Shown here one piece after another: positions 17,688 to 24,952 of a DNA stretch of 44,361 nt. Numbering within the stretch: the stretch's first letter is position 1; the number at the start of each line of letters is the position of its first letter. The stretch covers positions 1 through 44,361 of the forward strand of contig JAGGVB010000204.1 of NCBI GenBank assembly GCA_021158245.1. The letters are read 5' to 3'. Source of the DNA: a bacterium (GTDB lineage Bacteria; Zhuqueibacterota; QNDG01). Under the pieces are notes generated by a model. The model was not told the origin of the DNA and did no database searches. It was given only the letters and a program-made list of their open reading frames with translations. Made by a program: the position numbers and the translations under genes.

Positions 17688-18207
17688 ATCTGTCTCCGGA
17701 TAAATATTTTTCTCTCACTCTTTTCAGAAAATCAATAACTGTATCCGATTTATAATCAGGGAAAGTCCAGGGATGCGGCCGGAAATCATTCTGCCTGTAC
17801 TGCAGCTGAAGATCTCCGTAAACACCTTTTCCTATGTAAATTCTATGGGCAAAATTCTTTGCAGATGCAACAACAAGTTTTGAGCCTGAAAGATATGCAG
17901 GGTCAAGATTAACCCTTCTATTGTTTTTTTCTGCAAATTCCTTTTCAATCTCATTAGTTTCTGTCTTAATTTGTGCAAGTTCTCCCGGGTTTATCAAATT
18001 TTCAAAACTAATAAATAATTTCTTGAGATATTTGCCCATTTCCCGTTCATAATAATCCGTATATGAAAAATCGAACTCATTACTTCTGTCATCAACCTCG
18101 CCGTATAAATATATTAATCTCTCTTCTACTTTATTAAGATCTACTCCTTGCGCGAATGTTACAGCGAATATAAGTTTGACAGGCTTAACTTTTCTAAACT
18201 CAGCCAC
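17671..18207 (-). CDS. DUF4416 family protein (copy 2)
   Basis: A 178-residue protein of unknown function, paralogous to the DUF4416 gene at the left edge and sharing the same blocks (SYTDYYEREMG, KTETNEIE, RVNLDPAYL, SAKNFAHRIYIGKGVYGDL, HPWTFPDY). It starts with GTG and an AAGGG ribosome binding site, and is the first gene of the operon that continues with purM (17-bp overlap), plsY, gpsA and asnS. Placement suggests a role tied to nucleotide or phospholipid synthesis, but that is only an inference. Confidence 0.85.
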   Translation of the reverse strand: MAEFRKVKPVKLIFAVTFAQGVDLNKVEERLIYLYGEVDDRSNEFDFSYTDYYEREMGKYLKKLFISFENLINPGELAQIKTETNEIEKEFAEKNNRRVNLDPAYLSGSKLVVASAKNFAHRIYIGKGVYGDLQLQYRQNDFRPHPWTFPDYKSDTVIDFLKRVREKYLSGDRYDKKD

Positions 18208-18277
18208 AGGATGCCCTTAAATTTTCTTTTTTTAATAAGGGGGGAATTGCTGTTAACTGCTTAATTGTCGTTCGTTT

Positions 18278-18306
18278 AATATCGAAAAATCCTTGAAGAA
18301 TGTCAA
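18278..18306 (-). promoter_or_regulatory. Promoter of the DUF4416-purM-plsY-gpsA-asnS operon
   Basis: On the minus strand TTGACA (18301-18306) is followed after 17 bp by GATATT (18278-18283). The distance from the -10 to the GTG start is 70 bp. Confidence 0.6.
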
Positions 18307-18349
18307 GCGATTTTCATTAACATTTACTTTAAAAAAAAATAAGAAAAAA

Positions 18350-18580
18350 GGATAAAGGATAAAAAAAGACAAAAGACAAAAAAACAGTTGTTTGCCGGCA
18401 TCTGGAAATTTCCGTTAAAAAAATATTAAAAAACGAACGTCCCGAGAATCGGGAGGAAACCAAGGGAGGAGGGGTTAATCAATAATGTATTTAAAACCCC
18501 CACCCCTCCTCTGGATGCCCATTTTCATGGGCACGACAGGATTGAGAATTTTTTCTCCGGCATCTGAAAATTTCCCTTAA
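18350..18580. repeat. Composite intergenic repeat, copy B, with internal direct repeat
   Basis: Most of the 18208-18825 gap is non-coding. It holds GGATAAAGGATAAAA (18350-18364, identical to 847-861) and two near-identical copies of CCGGCATCTG(A/G)AAATTTCC (18395-18412 and 18557-18574). Between them is a stem-loop block read on the minus strand: TGCCCAT/ATGGGCA (18516-18533), then ATCCAGAGGAGGGGTGGGGGTTT, matching the pattern of copy A at 902-956. The arms GAGGAGGGGT and ACCCCTCCTC can also pair. From 18590 to 18740 the sequence is simple AT-rich DNA with short repeats of AATTCAAAATT and AAATTCAACAT. Confidence 0.6.
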
Positions 18581-18825
18581 TTTATTTTAAATTCTTTTAA
18601 TTCGTGTTAATTTGTGTAATTCGTGGATTAATTAGTGGATCAAGAGGTAAAATTCAACATCTCTTTATCTTTTAATTCAAAATTCAACATTTAAAATTCA
18701 AAATTTTTCTCTTCTAATTCACTATTTAAAAATAATCCCCCAATGCCGTCAAGCAGGCCTTTATCACAACCATAGGATAGGCATTTATACAAATTTATAA
18801 ATATAAAGGCTCTATAAAAGCCGAT

Positions 18826-20793
18826 TTACACATTTTCATTATTGTACACAGTCTCTACTTCATCATGCTGTTTCTGTGTCATTATTTTTTCAATATCAAG
18901 CAAAATGAGAATATCATCTTTAATTTTTGCGAATGCCAGAATAAATTCCGTATTCATATTTGTTCTGAAACCGGGAGCATCATCAATATTATTCTTCATA
19001 ACATCAATTACAGCAATCACTTTATCAACAACAACTCCAATCTGGACAGAACCTTCCAAAGATTCGAATTCAAGTACAATAATCCTGCATTTTCTATCAC
19101 AATCTCTGTGTTCCAGCCCCATGGCAAGACGAAGGTCAATTACAGGTATAACCCGCCCCCTGAGATTCATAATTCCGGTTAATATTGGATCGGATTTCGG
19201 AACAGAACGCATAGGAGCGAATTGTATAATTTCTCTTATACTCATAATATCTATTCCGAACTGCTGGTCTCCTAGATCAAAAGTTAAATATTTCCCTTCA
19301 ATTCTTCTATCTTCAGCAATTATATCTTCTCCTTCGTCAACTCTTGAGCTGAGAATATCCATGGCCCTTTCACCTGCGCTGTATCCTGTTGTTTTTTTTG
19401 CGGCACTTCCATTAACACCACAGGCAGCATCTGCAAATCTAAGATCAACAAACTCATCAAGATCAATAATCTTTCCGATATTCATCTGATCGTGCATATA
19501 GTGCTGAACCCGCTCAAGGTCCTCTTTTACAGGATAAAGATCGTCTGTAGTAATTCCCAATGGTTCCGTCAGAACATTTTTCACAAGCTGCGGTTTAATT
19601 CCCAGGCTGCCGTCAGGATCAAGGAACGATACCCCAATCTCTGCAGCAAGCCCTGGCTTTTCAGAAATAAATTTTCCAGCTTCTACGAGATATTTTGAAA
19701 ACTCATATACAGCATCCGAATATTGATCAATAATTTCATCCCGCAATGTTACTACACAGCAAGGATGATCTTCCCACAACTCTTTTGAAAAAAACTGCAG
19801 AGAAGCATCCCCTGAAGCAATGGCTTTTGTACCAAGAGGTTCAGCAACGAGATAACCGCAGGCATCAGGGTTTTCAGCCAGCAGATTGGGCATTTTAATG
19901 GGAGGAACAACTTCAAAATTCACATCCGTACCTTCTCCTCCTGTAAAACTTGCATTAAGCCCTATATTATCGAAAAACATATGCGCCAGCATGTGATGAA
20001 TCGACAGCATGTGGGGGATGTAAAAAAATTTATTCCTGAAAAAATCCTGATACGGCTTTTGGTAATCCCCTCCTTTATTATTCCTTACAAAAATACTTCC
20101 GTTTTTATGAGCAAGAAGCACCAGTTTGATTGGAACGCCGTAACCGAACAAATCCATGGCAATGGGTGCAAGAACGCATGCTCCGTCAACACTCCCGCTC
20201 TCCAGCCCGCTGCTCACAGGATTCCAGCTTTCCATGCAGACTGTTTCAAGCTCAAAATATTCCGGAGAAACTTTACCTGAATCAATCATATGTTTAAGTA
20301 CACCGAGAACAAGATGGTCTGTAATCTGAATATGTGCAACACGGAATATCACCTTACCCGATTCACTGATTTTCGGCTCCCATGTTCCTTTTTTATTCCC
20401 CTCACTCGGGCCGCTGAATGCTTCTTCAATCTTTTTACTTAACTCTTCAGCATTAAATGGTTTTGCAATAAAACTGCTGACTCCTGCATTAGACGCTTTT
20501 TCAACCTCTTTTTTCTCACCGCGTCCTGTTGCCATAATAAAAGGGACATCTTTAAAATTCGGTTTCGATCGGACCCATTGCAAAAGCTCATACCCGTTCA
20601 TGTTCGGCATGTTCCAATCACTGATTACAAGCTCAATATCTTTTTCTTTCTTTAATTTATCAATCGCCTCATTCCCGTCTTTTGCTTCAATGATATTAGA
20701 AAACCCTATGCTTTGAAGAGTTTTTTTCTCCATTGACCTCATTACACCGGCATCTTCAACCAATAAAACTACAATGTCCCTGCTAACCGCCAT
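18826..20793 (-). CDS. Fusion protein: CheY-like receiver + NrtA/NasS-like solute-binding domain + CheW
   Basis: A 655-residue protein with no signal peptide or membrane segment. The receiver (about residues 6-122) is CheY-like: VEDAG, phospho-acceptor Asp59 in VISDWNMPNMNGYELL, MATGRG and IAKPFN. Residues 140-470 form a periplasmic-binding-like domain of the NrtA/NMT1 kind: MESWNPVSSGLESGSVDGACVLAP, MLAHMFFDNIGLN, VEPLGTKAIASGDASL-like text (VAEPLGTKAIASGD). A CheW domain (about 495-640) follows: GKYLTFDLGDQQFGIDIMSIREII, MNLRGRVIPVIDLRLAMGL, GVVVDKVIAVIDV. The ATG at 20793 has GGAGG; the ATG at 20808 has no ribosome binding site. It is the last gene of the signalling operon. It probably senses a small molecule in the cytosol and connects to a CheA/receptor array encoded elsewhere. 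Confidence 0.9.
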   Translation of the reverse strand: MAVSRDIVVLLVEDAGVMRSMEKKTLQSIGFSNIIEAKDGNEAIDKLKKEKDIELVISDWNMPNMNGYELLQWVRSKPNFKDVPFIMATGRGEKKEVEKASNAGVSSFIAKPFNAEELSKKIEEAFSGPSEGNKKGTWEPKISESGKVIFRVAHIQITDHLVLGVLKHMIDSGKVSPEYFELETVCMESWNPVSSGLESGSVDGACVLAPIAMDLFGYGVPIKLVLLAHKNGSIFVRNNKGGDYQKPYQDFFRNKFFYIPHMLSIHHMLAHMFFDNIGLNASFTGGEGTDVNFEVVPPIKMPNLLAENPDACGYLVAEPLGTKAIASGDASLQFFSKELWEDHPCCVVTLRDEIIDQYSDAVYEFSKYLVEAGKFISEKPGLAAEIGVSFLDPDGSLGIKPQLVKNVLTEPLGITTDDLYPVKEDLERVQHYMHDQMNIGKIIDLDEFVDLRFADAACGVNGSAAKKTTGYSAGERAMDILSSRVDEGEDIIAEDRRIEGKYLTFDLGDQQFGIDIMSIREIIQFAPMRSVPKSDPILTGIMNLRGRVIPVIDLRLAMGLEHRDCDRKCRIIVLEFESLEGSVQIGVVVDKVIAVIDVMKNNIDDAPGFRTNMNTEFILAFAKIKDDILILLDIEKIMTQKQHDEVETVYNNENV

Positions 20794-20808
20794 CTTTTCC
20801 TCCCTCAT

Positions 20809-21477
20809 CTATTTTACAGCTTCTTTTAATTTTCCATTCTCATCAACTAATTCAGGATAGAGCTTCTTTAAACAATCAGGACAATAGCTGTGTGTAAATT
20901 CAGCCTCAGAATGATTTTGGATATAAACTTCCACTTGATTCCAGTATCCTTCATCATCTCTAACTTTCTTGCAGTTGGCACAAATAGGGATGAGTCCGCT
21001 GAGAGTCTTAACTTTTGAAAGAGCCTCTTCAAGTTCATTAATCAATTTTTCCTTTTCAAGCTCAAGGCTTTTTCTTTCAATTGCATACCATATAGACCTC
21101 GCCAACAGGCTGCTGTTAACCGTACCTTTTACAAGATAGTCCTGTGCCCCTTCTCTTACTGCATCCACAGCTATCTTTTCATCATTCAATCCGCTCATAA
21201 CGATAATTGGTATCTGGCCGGCATGTTCTCTGATACTCTTGAAGGTATCCAGGCCGCTGCTGTCAGGAAGGGTTAAATCCAAAAGGATAATATCAACAGC
21301 TTTTTTATTAAGTGCAGCTGTAGCTGCATGAATACTTTTCTCCCACTCAAGATGATACCTGGATAAGATTGACCCTTTCCCCTCCTGATCCACAAACATT
21401 TCATGAATGAGGCGGGCATCACCTTTATTGTCTTCTACAAGAAGAATGCTTATATCTTTTACTTGATTTTCAGACAC
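20809..21477 (-). CDS. Response regulator receiver with C-terminal Cys4 (zinc-ribbon-like) module
   Basis: A 222-residue protein. The receiver domain (about residues 8-130) has LLVEDNKGDARLI, Asp in IILLDLTLPDSSGL, VMSGLND and the lysine in YLVKGTV. A short coiled coil (LELEKEKLINELEEAL) leads to a C-terminal block IPICANCKKVRDDEGYWNQVE...THSYCPDCLKKLYPEL. That CxxC...CxxC block is common at the ends of bacterial sensory proteins and probably binds zinc; its role is not known. The GTG at 21477 has GAGGG at 7 nt and avoids overlap with the upstream gene; an ATG at 21519 is the alternative. Confidence 0.85.
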   Translation of the reverse strand: MSENQVKDISILLVEDNKGDARLIHEMFVDQEGKGSILSRYHLEWEKSIHAATAALNKKAVDIILLDLTLPDSSGLDTFKSIREHAGQIPIIVMSGLNDEKIAVDAVREGAQDYLVKGTVNSSLLARSIWYAIERKSLELEKEKLINELEEALSKVKTLSGLIPICANCKKVRDDEGYWNQVEVYIQNHSEAEFTHSYCPDCLKKLYPELVDENGKLKEAVK

Positions 21478-21494
21478 TTTACTACCCTCTTTTT

Positions 21495-22853
21495 TCAAGT
21501 TATAAATAACTGGTTCCATTCAGGTTTATCTGTTTTAGAGAGCGTTTCCTGTACGTTCTTTCTTAATTCATGTATGTCAACAGGTTTTCTAATATATGGC
21601 ATTATTGTCTGCCCTCCGGTGACTTCCATTAGAATATTCCTGTCAAGATGAAAACCGCTTATTATTATTAAAGGTATATGCCTGCTGTTAAATTGATTTT
21701 TTACCTTTTCAATAAATTCATATCCGTCAATTCCCGGCATCATTAAATCCAGAATTATTAAATCGGGTTTTTCATCTTCCAAAATCCTTAAAGCATCTTC
21801 CCCGTCTGTTTTGCCAATTACACGGTACTTATCTCTCTCAAGTACATCTTTAACAAGCATCACAGTATTAAGGTCATCATCTATGATCATTACTGAAGGG
21901 ACAGGCTCTTTTGTTATTGAAAAATTTATAGAAGTATTGTTATTTCTGTTCCTGCTCAGCCATATTCTTCCCTTATGGCTCAATATACTTGCTCTTGCAA
22001 TGACCATGCTTAAAATCTCTTCATTTGACATCTCTCCCATAGAAGCCTGCCCGTTTATAAAGACCCTGTTAAATGCACCTCTTGAGAAATCGTGGAATTT
22101 TCCTGCAATTGTAAATATTATATCTGATTCAGTATCAACAACGTTAACCAATAACTTATCATTCTGATCAGAATAATAAACACAGAAGCCCAATATTTCA
22201 ATAATTGCATTCTTTATTTTATCAGAATCCGCATAAACAAATATCTCATCATCAGAGAATGACTTATCAACAGAAAGATTCTTCTCTTTTAAAAAACCAT
22301 TGGAAGCATCAAGAGACTGCATCACAACTTGGTTCATATTGAAAACGCTTCGCTTTAAACTAAAATATCCTGCTGCTATTGCTGAAAAATCCGCAAGTTT
22401 CTCAATAGGCATTATTATTTTTTCAAAGGATTCTCTAATCTCCAATAATTTTTTAATATTCCCGGGTGAGAGTGACTTTTCAGAATCAACAACAAATTTA
22501 TCAACCTTTTCCCGCATAGTCAGCATATTAATCTTTACGTTCCGGTTTAAAATACCAGGTATTGCATCCCTTAAGGCCTTAACATATTGGTCACTTTTTC
22601 TTTTTTTATAATGTTTTGCCGCCTCTTTTTCTTTTTTCATTACAATTATTGATATCATGCTGCTTGACAAAATAATTACAAACACACCGAGAAGCCTTAT
22701 CCATATTGTAATCGAATCTCCTGGCAGCAGATATTTGAAGAAATATTTACTGCCGGATAAAAATTCATCTCTCAAAGTATCGAGAAGCCAGTACAACATA
22801 CTGAAAAACACACCTGTCAGCATGATTTGAGTATAAATTTTTTTCTTTTTCAT
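21495..22853 (-). CDS. Membrane hybrid histidine kinase with degenerate kinase core and C-terminal receiver
   Basis: A 452-residue protein. Two hydrophobic helices (about residues 8-27 and 47-70) flank a short external loop with no recognisable sensor domain. The kinase region (80-305) aligns with histidine kinases only weakly: the DHp stretch has no HDLR/HELRTP phospho-acceptor, the N-box reads AIIEILGFCVYY, and no DxGxG or GxGLGL is present. A good receiver follows (about 320-440) with IDDDL, Asp in LIILDLMMPGIDGYEF, IISGF and IRKPVD. It probably acts as a membrane-bound receiver or scaffold instead of a kinase. ATG at 22853 (spacing from GGGA about 9) was preferred over ATG at 22862. Confidence 0.85.
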   Translation of the reverse strand: MKKKKIYTQIMLTGVFFSMLYWLLDTLRDEFLSGSKYFFKYLLPGDSITIWIRLLGVFVIILSSSMISIIVMKKEKEAAKHYKKRKSDQYVKALRDAIPGILNRNVKINMLTMREKVDKFVVDSEKSLSPGNIKKLLEIRESFEKIIMPIEKLADFSAIAAGYFSLKRSVFNMNQVVMQSLDASNGFLKEKNLSVDKSFSDDEIFVYADSDKIKNAIIEILGFCVYYSDQNDKLLVNVVDTESDIIFTIAGKFHDFSRGAFNRVFINGQASMGEMSNEEILSMVIARASILSHKGRIWLSRNRNNNTSINFSITKEPVPSVMIIDDDLNTVMLVKDVLERDKYRVIGKTDGEDALRILEDEKPDLIILDLMMPGIDGYEFIEKVKNQFNSRHIPLIIISGFHLDRNILMEVTGGQTIMPYIRKPVDIHELRKNVQETLSKTDKPEWNQLFIT

Positions 22854-22872
22854 ATTGTACATATCCCGATTT

Positions 22873-23247
22873 TTATGATAACATTGTTTCTACGGTATTC
22901 AACAGATCATCTTTTTCATAAGGTTTTCTGATTATCCTTTTCACTCCGTATTTATCTGCAGTTTTCTTAATAGAATCGTCTATTATTCTCCCTGTCAAAA
23001 TAATTACTGGTATTGTAGATGTCATAGGAATTTTACTGATACGATCCAAAAGCGAAAAACCGCCGCCTGCAGGCATCATAAGATCTAATATTATCAGATC
23101 CGGATTTGATCTTATTGCAGATTGAGTACCTCCGTATGCATCAGTTGAAATACTGACATCATATCCTGCAGACTGCAGCCTCACTGCAATCATTTTTGCA
23201 TATTGGATCTCATCCTCAACAACGAGAATTTTCTTTTTATTTTCCAC
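22873..23247 (-). CDS. Stand-alone response regulator receiver
   Basis: A 124-residue single receiver domain. It shows ILVVEDE near the start, phospho-acceptor Asp in LIILDLMMPAGGGFSLL, ILTGR and RIIRKPYE. No output domain is present, so it probably carries phosphate to another protein in the operon or acts by protein contact. The GTG start directly follows the TGA of the upstream kinase, with an AAGGA ribosome binding site, pointing to coupled expression with that kinase. Confidence 0.92.
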   Translation of the reverse strand: MENKKKILVVEDEIQYAKMIAVRLQSAGYDVSISTDAYGGTQSAIRSNPDLIILDLMMPAGGGFSLLDRISKIPMTSTIPVIILTGRIIDDSIKKTADKYGVKRIIRKPYEKDDLLNTVETMLS

Positions 23248-24513
23248 TCACGCTTCCTTGCTGACAACAGGGGAATTAACTATTTGGTTTTCCATACCTT
23301 TTACATTATATACAGGTATAGTGAAAAATATATCCGTACCTTTTCCTAAAACAGATTCCGCCCAAATTTTTCCGCCATGCCGCTCAACAATCCTTTTACA
23401 GAGCGCTAAGCCTAATCCTGCACTTTTTTGATTATTCCTATTCCCCAGGCTTTCGAATAATCCAAAAATCTTTTCTGAATCTTTCATGTCAAATCCGATA
23501 CCATTATCAGAAAATCTAAACTTCCATAATTTCGAATTTCTTTCTGCATGAATATTTATTACACATGTTTCATTCCTTCTGAATTTAATGCTGTTTGAAA
23601 CAAGATTTTGAAAAAGATGCCCTAACTGCACATTATCGCCTAAAATTACCGGCAGTTCATCTTTAATAATTACAGCACCGCTCTCCTCAATTAAAAATCT
23701 TAAATCCGAAAGAACTTTTTCAAGAACCATGTTTGTATCCACAGCCCTGAATTTTCGGCCGTGTGTATTTACCCTTGCAAAATCAAGAAGCCCTTCAATC
23801 ATTTCCTGCATCCTCTTTGCACCCTGTACAGCAAAATCAATAAAACTTCTTCCGTCTTCATCAATAGAATCTTTATACCTCTTTTCAAGAAGTGTTAGAA
23901 ACTCTGACACCATTCTGAGAGGCTCTCTTAAATCGTGGGATGCAAAATACGCGAATTGTTCAAGATCATTATTGGAACGATATAGCTCTTTATTTAATTC
24001 CGCCAATTTCTCCTCTGCCTGTTTCCGCGGAGTAATATCTTTTATTACACCTCTATAACCTTCAAAAGTGCCGCCTTCCGAGACTATTGGGATTCCTGTT
24101 AATGAGATGCATACCTTCAGCCCATTCTTATTTTCGGTCCACCATTCAAGCTCATTAATTATTTTTTGTTTTACCGATAGTTCATTAAATTCTGTTTCAC
24201 CCTCTCCACCCAGAAACTTTGATAAATTTTTATTTATAATTTCATGCGGTTCAAAACCTAAAATAGATTCTATTTTCTCTGAGCTGTATATACAAATTCC
24301 CTTTTTGTCCGTCTCCCATATCCAGCCTGCCATACTTAAAACAATATCTCTGAACCTTTCCCCGCTTTCCCGCAGAGCCTCGTCAAGTATCTGCCTCTCT
24401 GAAATCTCAAGTTTCAAAGCATCATTCTCAAGAACCAGCCTTTTGTTCTCATCTTCCAGCTTCTTCTCTGCTGTGCCGACAAGGACATCGATTTTTTCAG
24501 TTCTTTTCCTCAT
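23248..24513 (-). CDS. Cytosolic PAS-domain histidine kinase
   Basis: A 421-residue soluble sensor kinase. A coiled coil (residues 10-45) is followed by a PAS/PAC domain (about 45-165: MAGWIWETDKKGICIYSSEKIESILGF, GVIKDITPRKQAEE). HisKA carries the phospho-acceptor His in FASHDLREPLRMVSEF, and HATPase_c has N-box HLFQNLVSNSIKF, DNGIGFD, and GLGLALCKRIVERHGGKI. The DHp region is close to that of the 508-residue kinase at 24933-26459. No membrane helix, so the signal is intracellular. It overlaps the preceding receiver gene by 17 nt. Confidence 0.95.
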   Translation of the reverse strand: MRKRTEKIDVLVGTAEKKLEDENKRLVLENDALKLEISERQILDEALRESGERFRDIVLSMAGWIWETDKKGICIYSSEKIESILGFEPHEIINKNLSKFLGGEGETEFNELSVKQKIINELEWWTENKNGLKVCISLTGIPIVSEGGTFEGYRGVIKDITPRKQAEEKLAELNKELYRSNNDLEQFAYFASHDLREPLRMVSEFLTLLEKRYKDSIDEDGRSFIDFAVQGAKRMQEMIEGLLDFARVNTHGRKFRAVDTNMVLEKVLSDLRFLIEESGAVIIKDELPVILGDNVQLGHLFQNLVSNSIKFRRNETCVINIHAERNSKLWKFRFSDNGIGFDMKDSEKIFGLFESLGNRNNQKSAGLGLALCKRIVERHGGKIWAESVLGKGTDIFFTIPVYNVKGMENQIVNSPVVSKEA

Positions 24514-24952
24514 AAAACGGCAGCCTTACTGTTTTAAACCAAAATCTGTCAATAGTATCAATAATTTTGAAATATTCTTCCACATCTACAGGTTTCACAA
24601 TAAAACAATTTGCATGAAGATCGTAAACCATATTCACACTTGCACGAGAATCGTCTGTTGACATAATAATTACAGGAATCAAACGAAGAGTTCTGTTATT
24701 TTTTATTATTTCCAATATTTCCCAGCCGTTCTTCCCTGGCAGGTTTAAATCCAGAAATATTAAATCGGGAGAAAGTTCAGGATTTTCAGCTACTCTTTTT
24801 AAAAGATACTCAATTGCCTCATTTCCGTTACTCTGTACAGTAATTTCATAATTCCGGTATCTGCCGAATGCTTCTTTTGCCAGCCAGATATCTCCCTCGT
24901 TATCCTCAACAAGAAGAATGTTGTATTTATTATTACTCATCTTCCGTTTCAT
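24497..24952 (-). CDS. Rcp1-like response regulator
   Basis: A 151-residue receiver-only protein of the Rcp1 type (long N-terminal acidic site LLVEDNEGDIWLAKEAF and extended C-terminus FWFKTVRLP). The phospho-acceptor Asp is in LIFLDLNLPGKNGWEIL, with IIMSTDD and IVKPVDVEEYF. Rcp1-type regulators usually pair with phytochrome-like or PAS kinases carrying a SHDLREPL motif, as the two flanking kinases do. It starts 20 bp inside the upstream kinase gene and overlaps the next kinase by 17 nt. Confidence 0.92.
   Translation of the reverse strand: MKRKMSNNKYNILLVEDNEGDIWLAKEAFGRYRNYEITVQSNGNEAIEYLLKRVAENPELSPDLIFLDLNLPGKNGWEILEIIKNNRTLRLIPVIIMSTDDSRASVNMVYDLHANCFIVKPVDVEEYFKIIDTIDRFWFKTVRLPFYEEKN

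Noticed and set aside
18208-18825. A CRISPR array or small RNA in the large gap
   Set aside because: Direct repeats are few, imperfect and not evenly spaced; no structure typical of a known RNA family could be seen.
18842-19489. A 215-residue open frame on the plus strand
   Set aside because: It is the antisense of the SBP-CheW fusion gene, has a low-complexity Ser/Ile-rich composition, and no ribosome binding site or family match.
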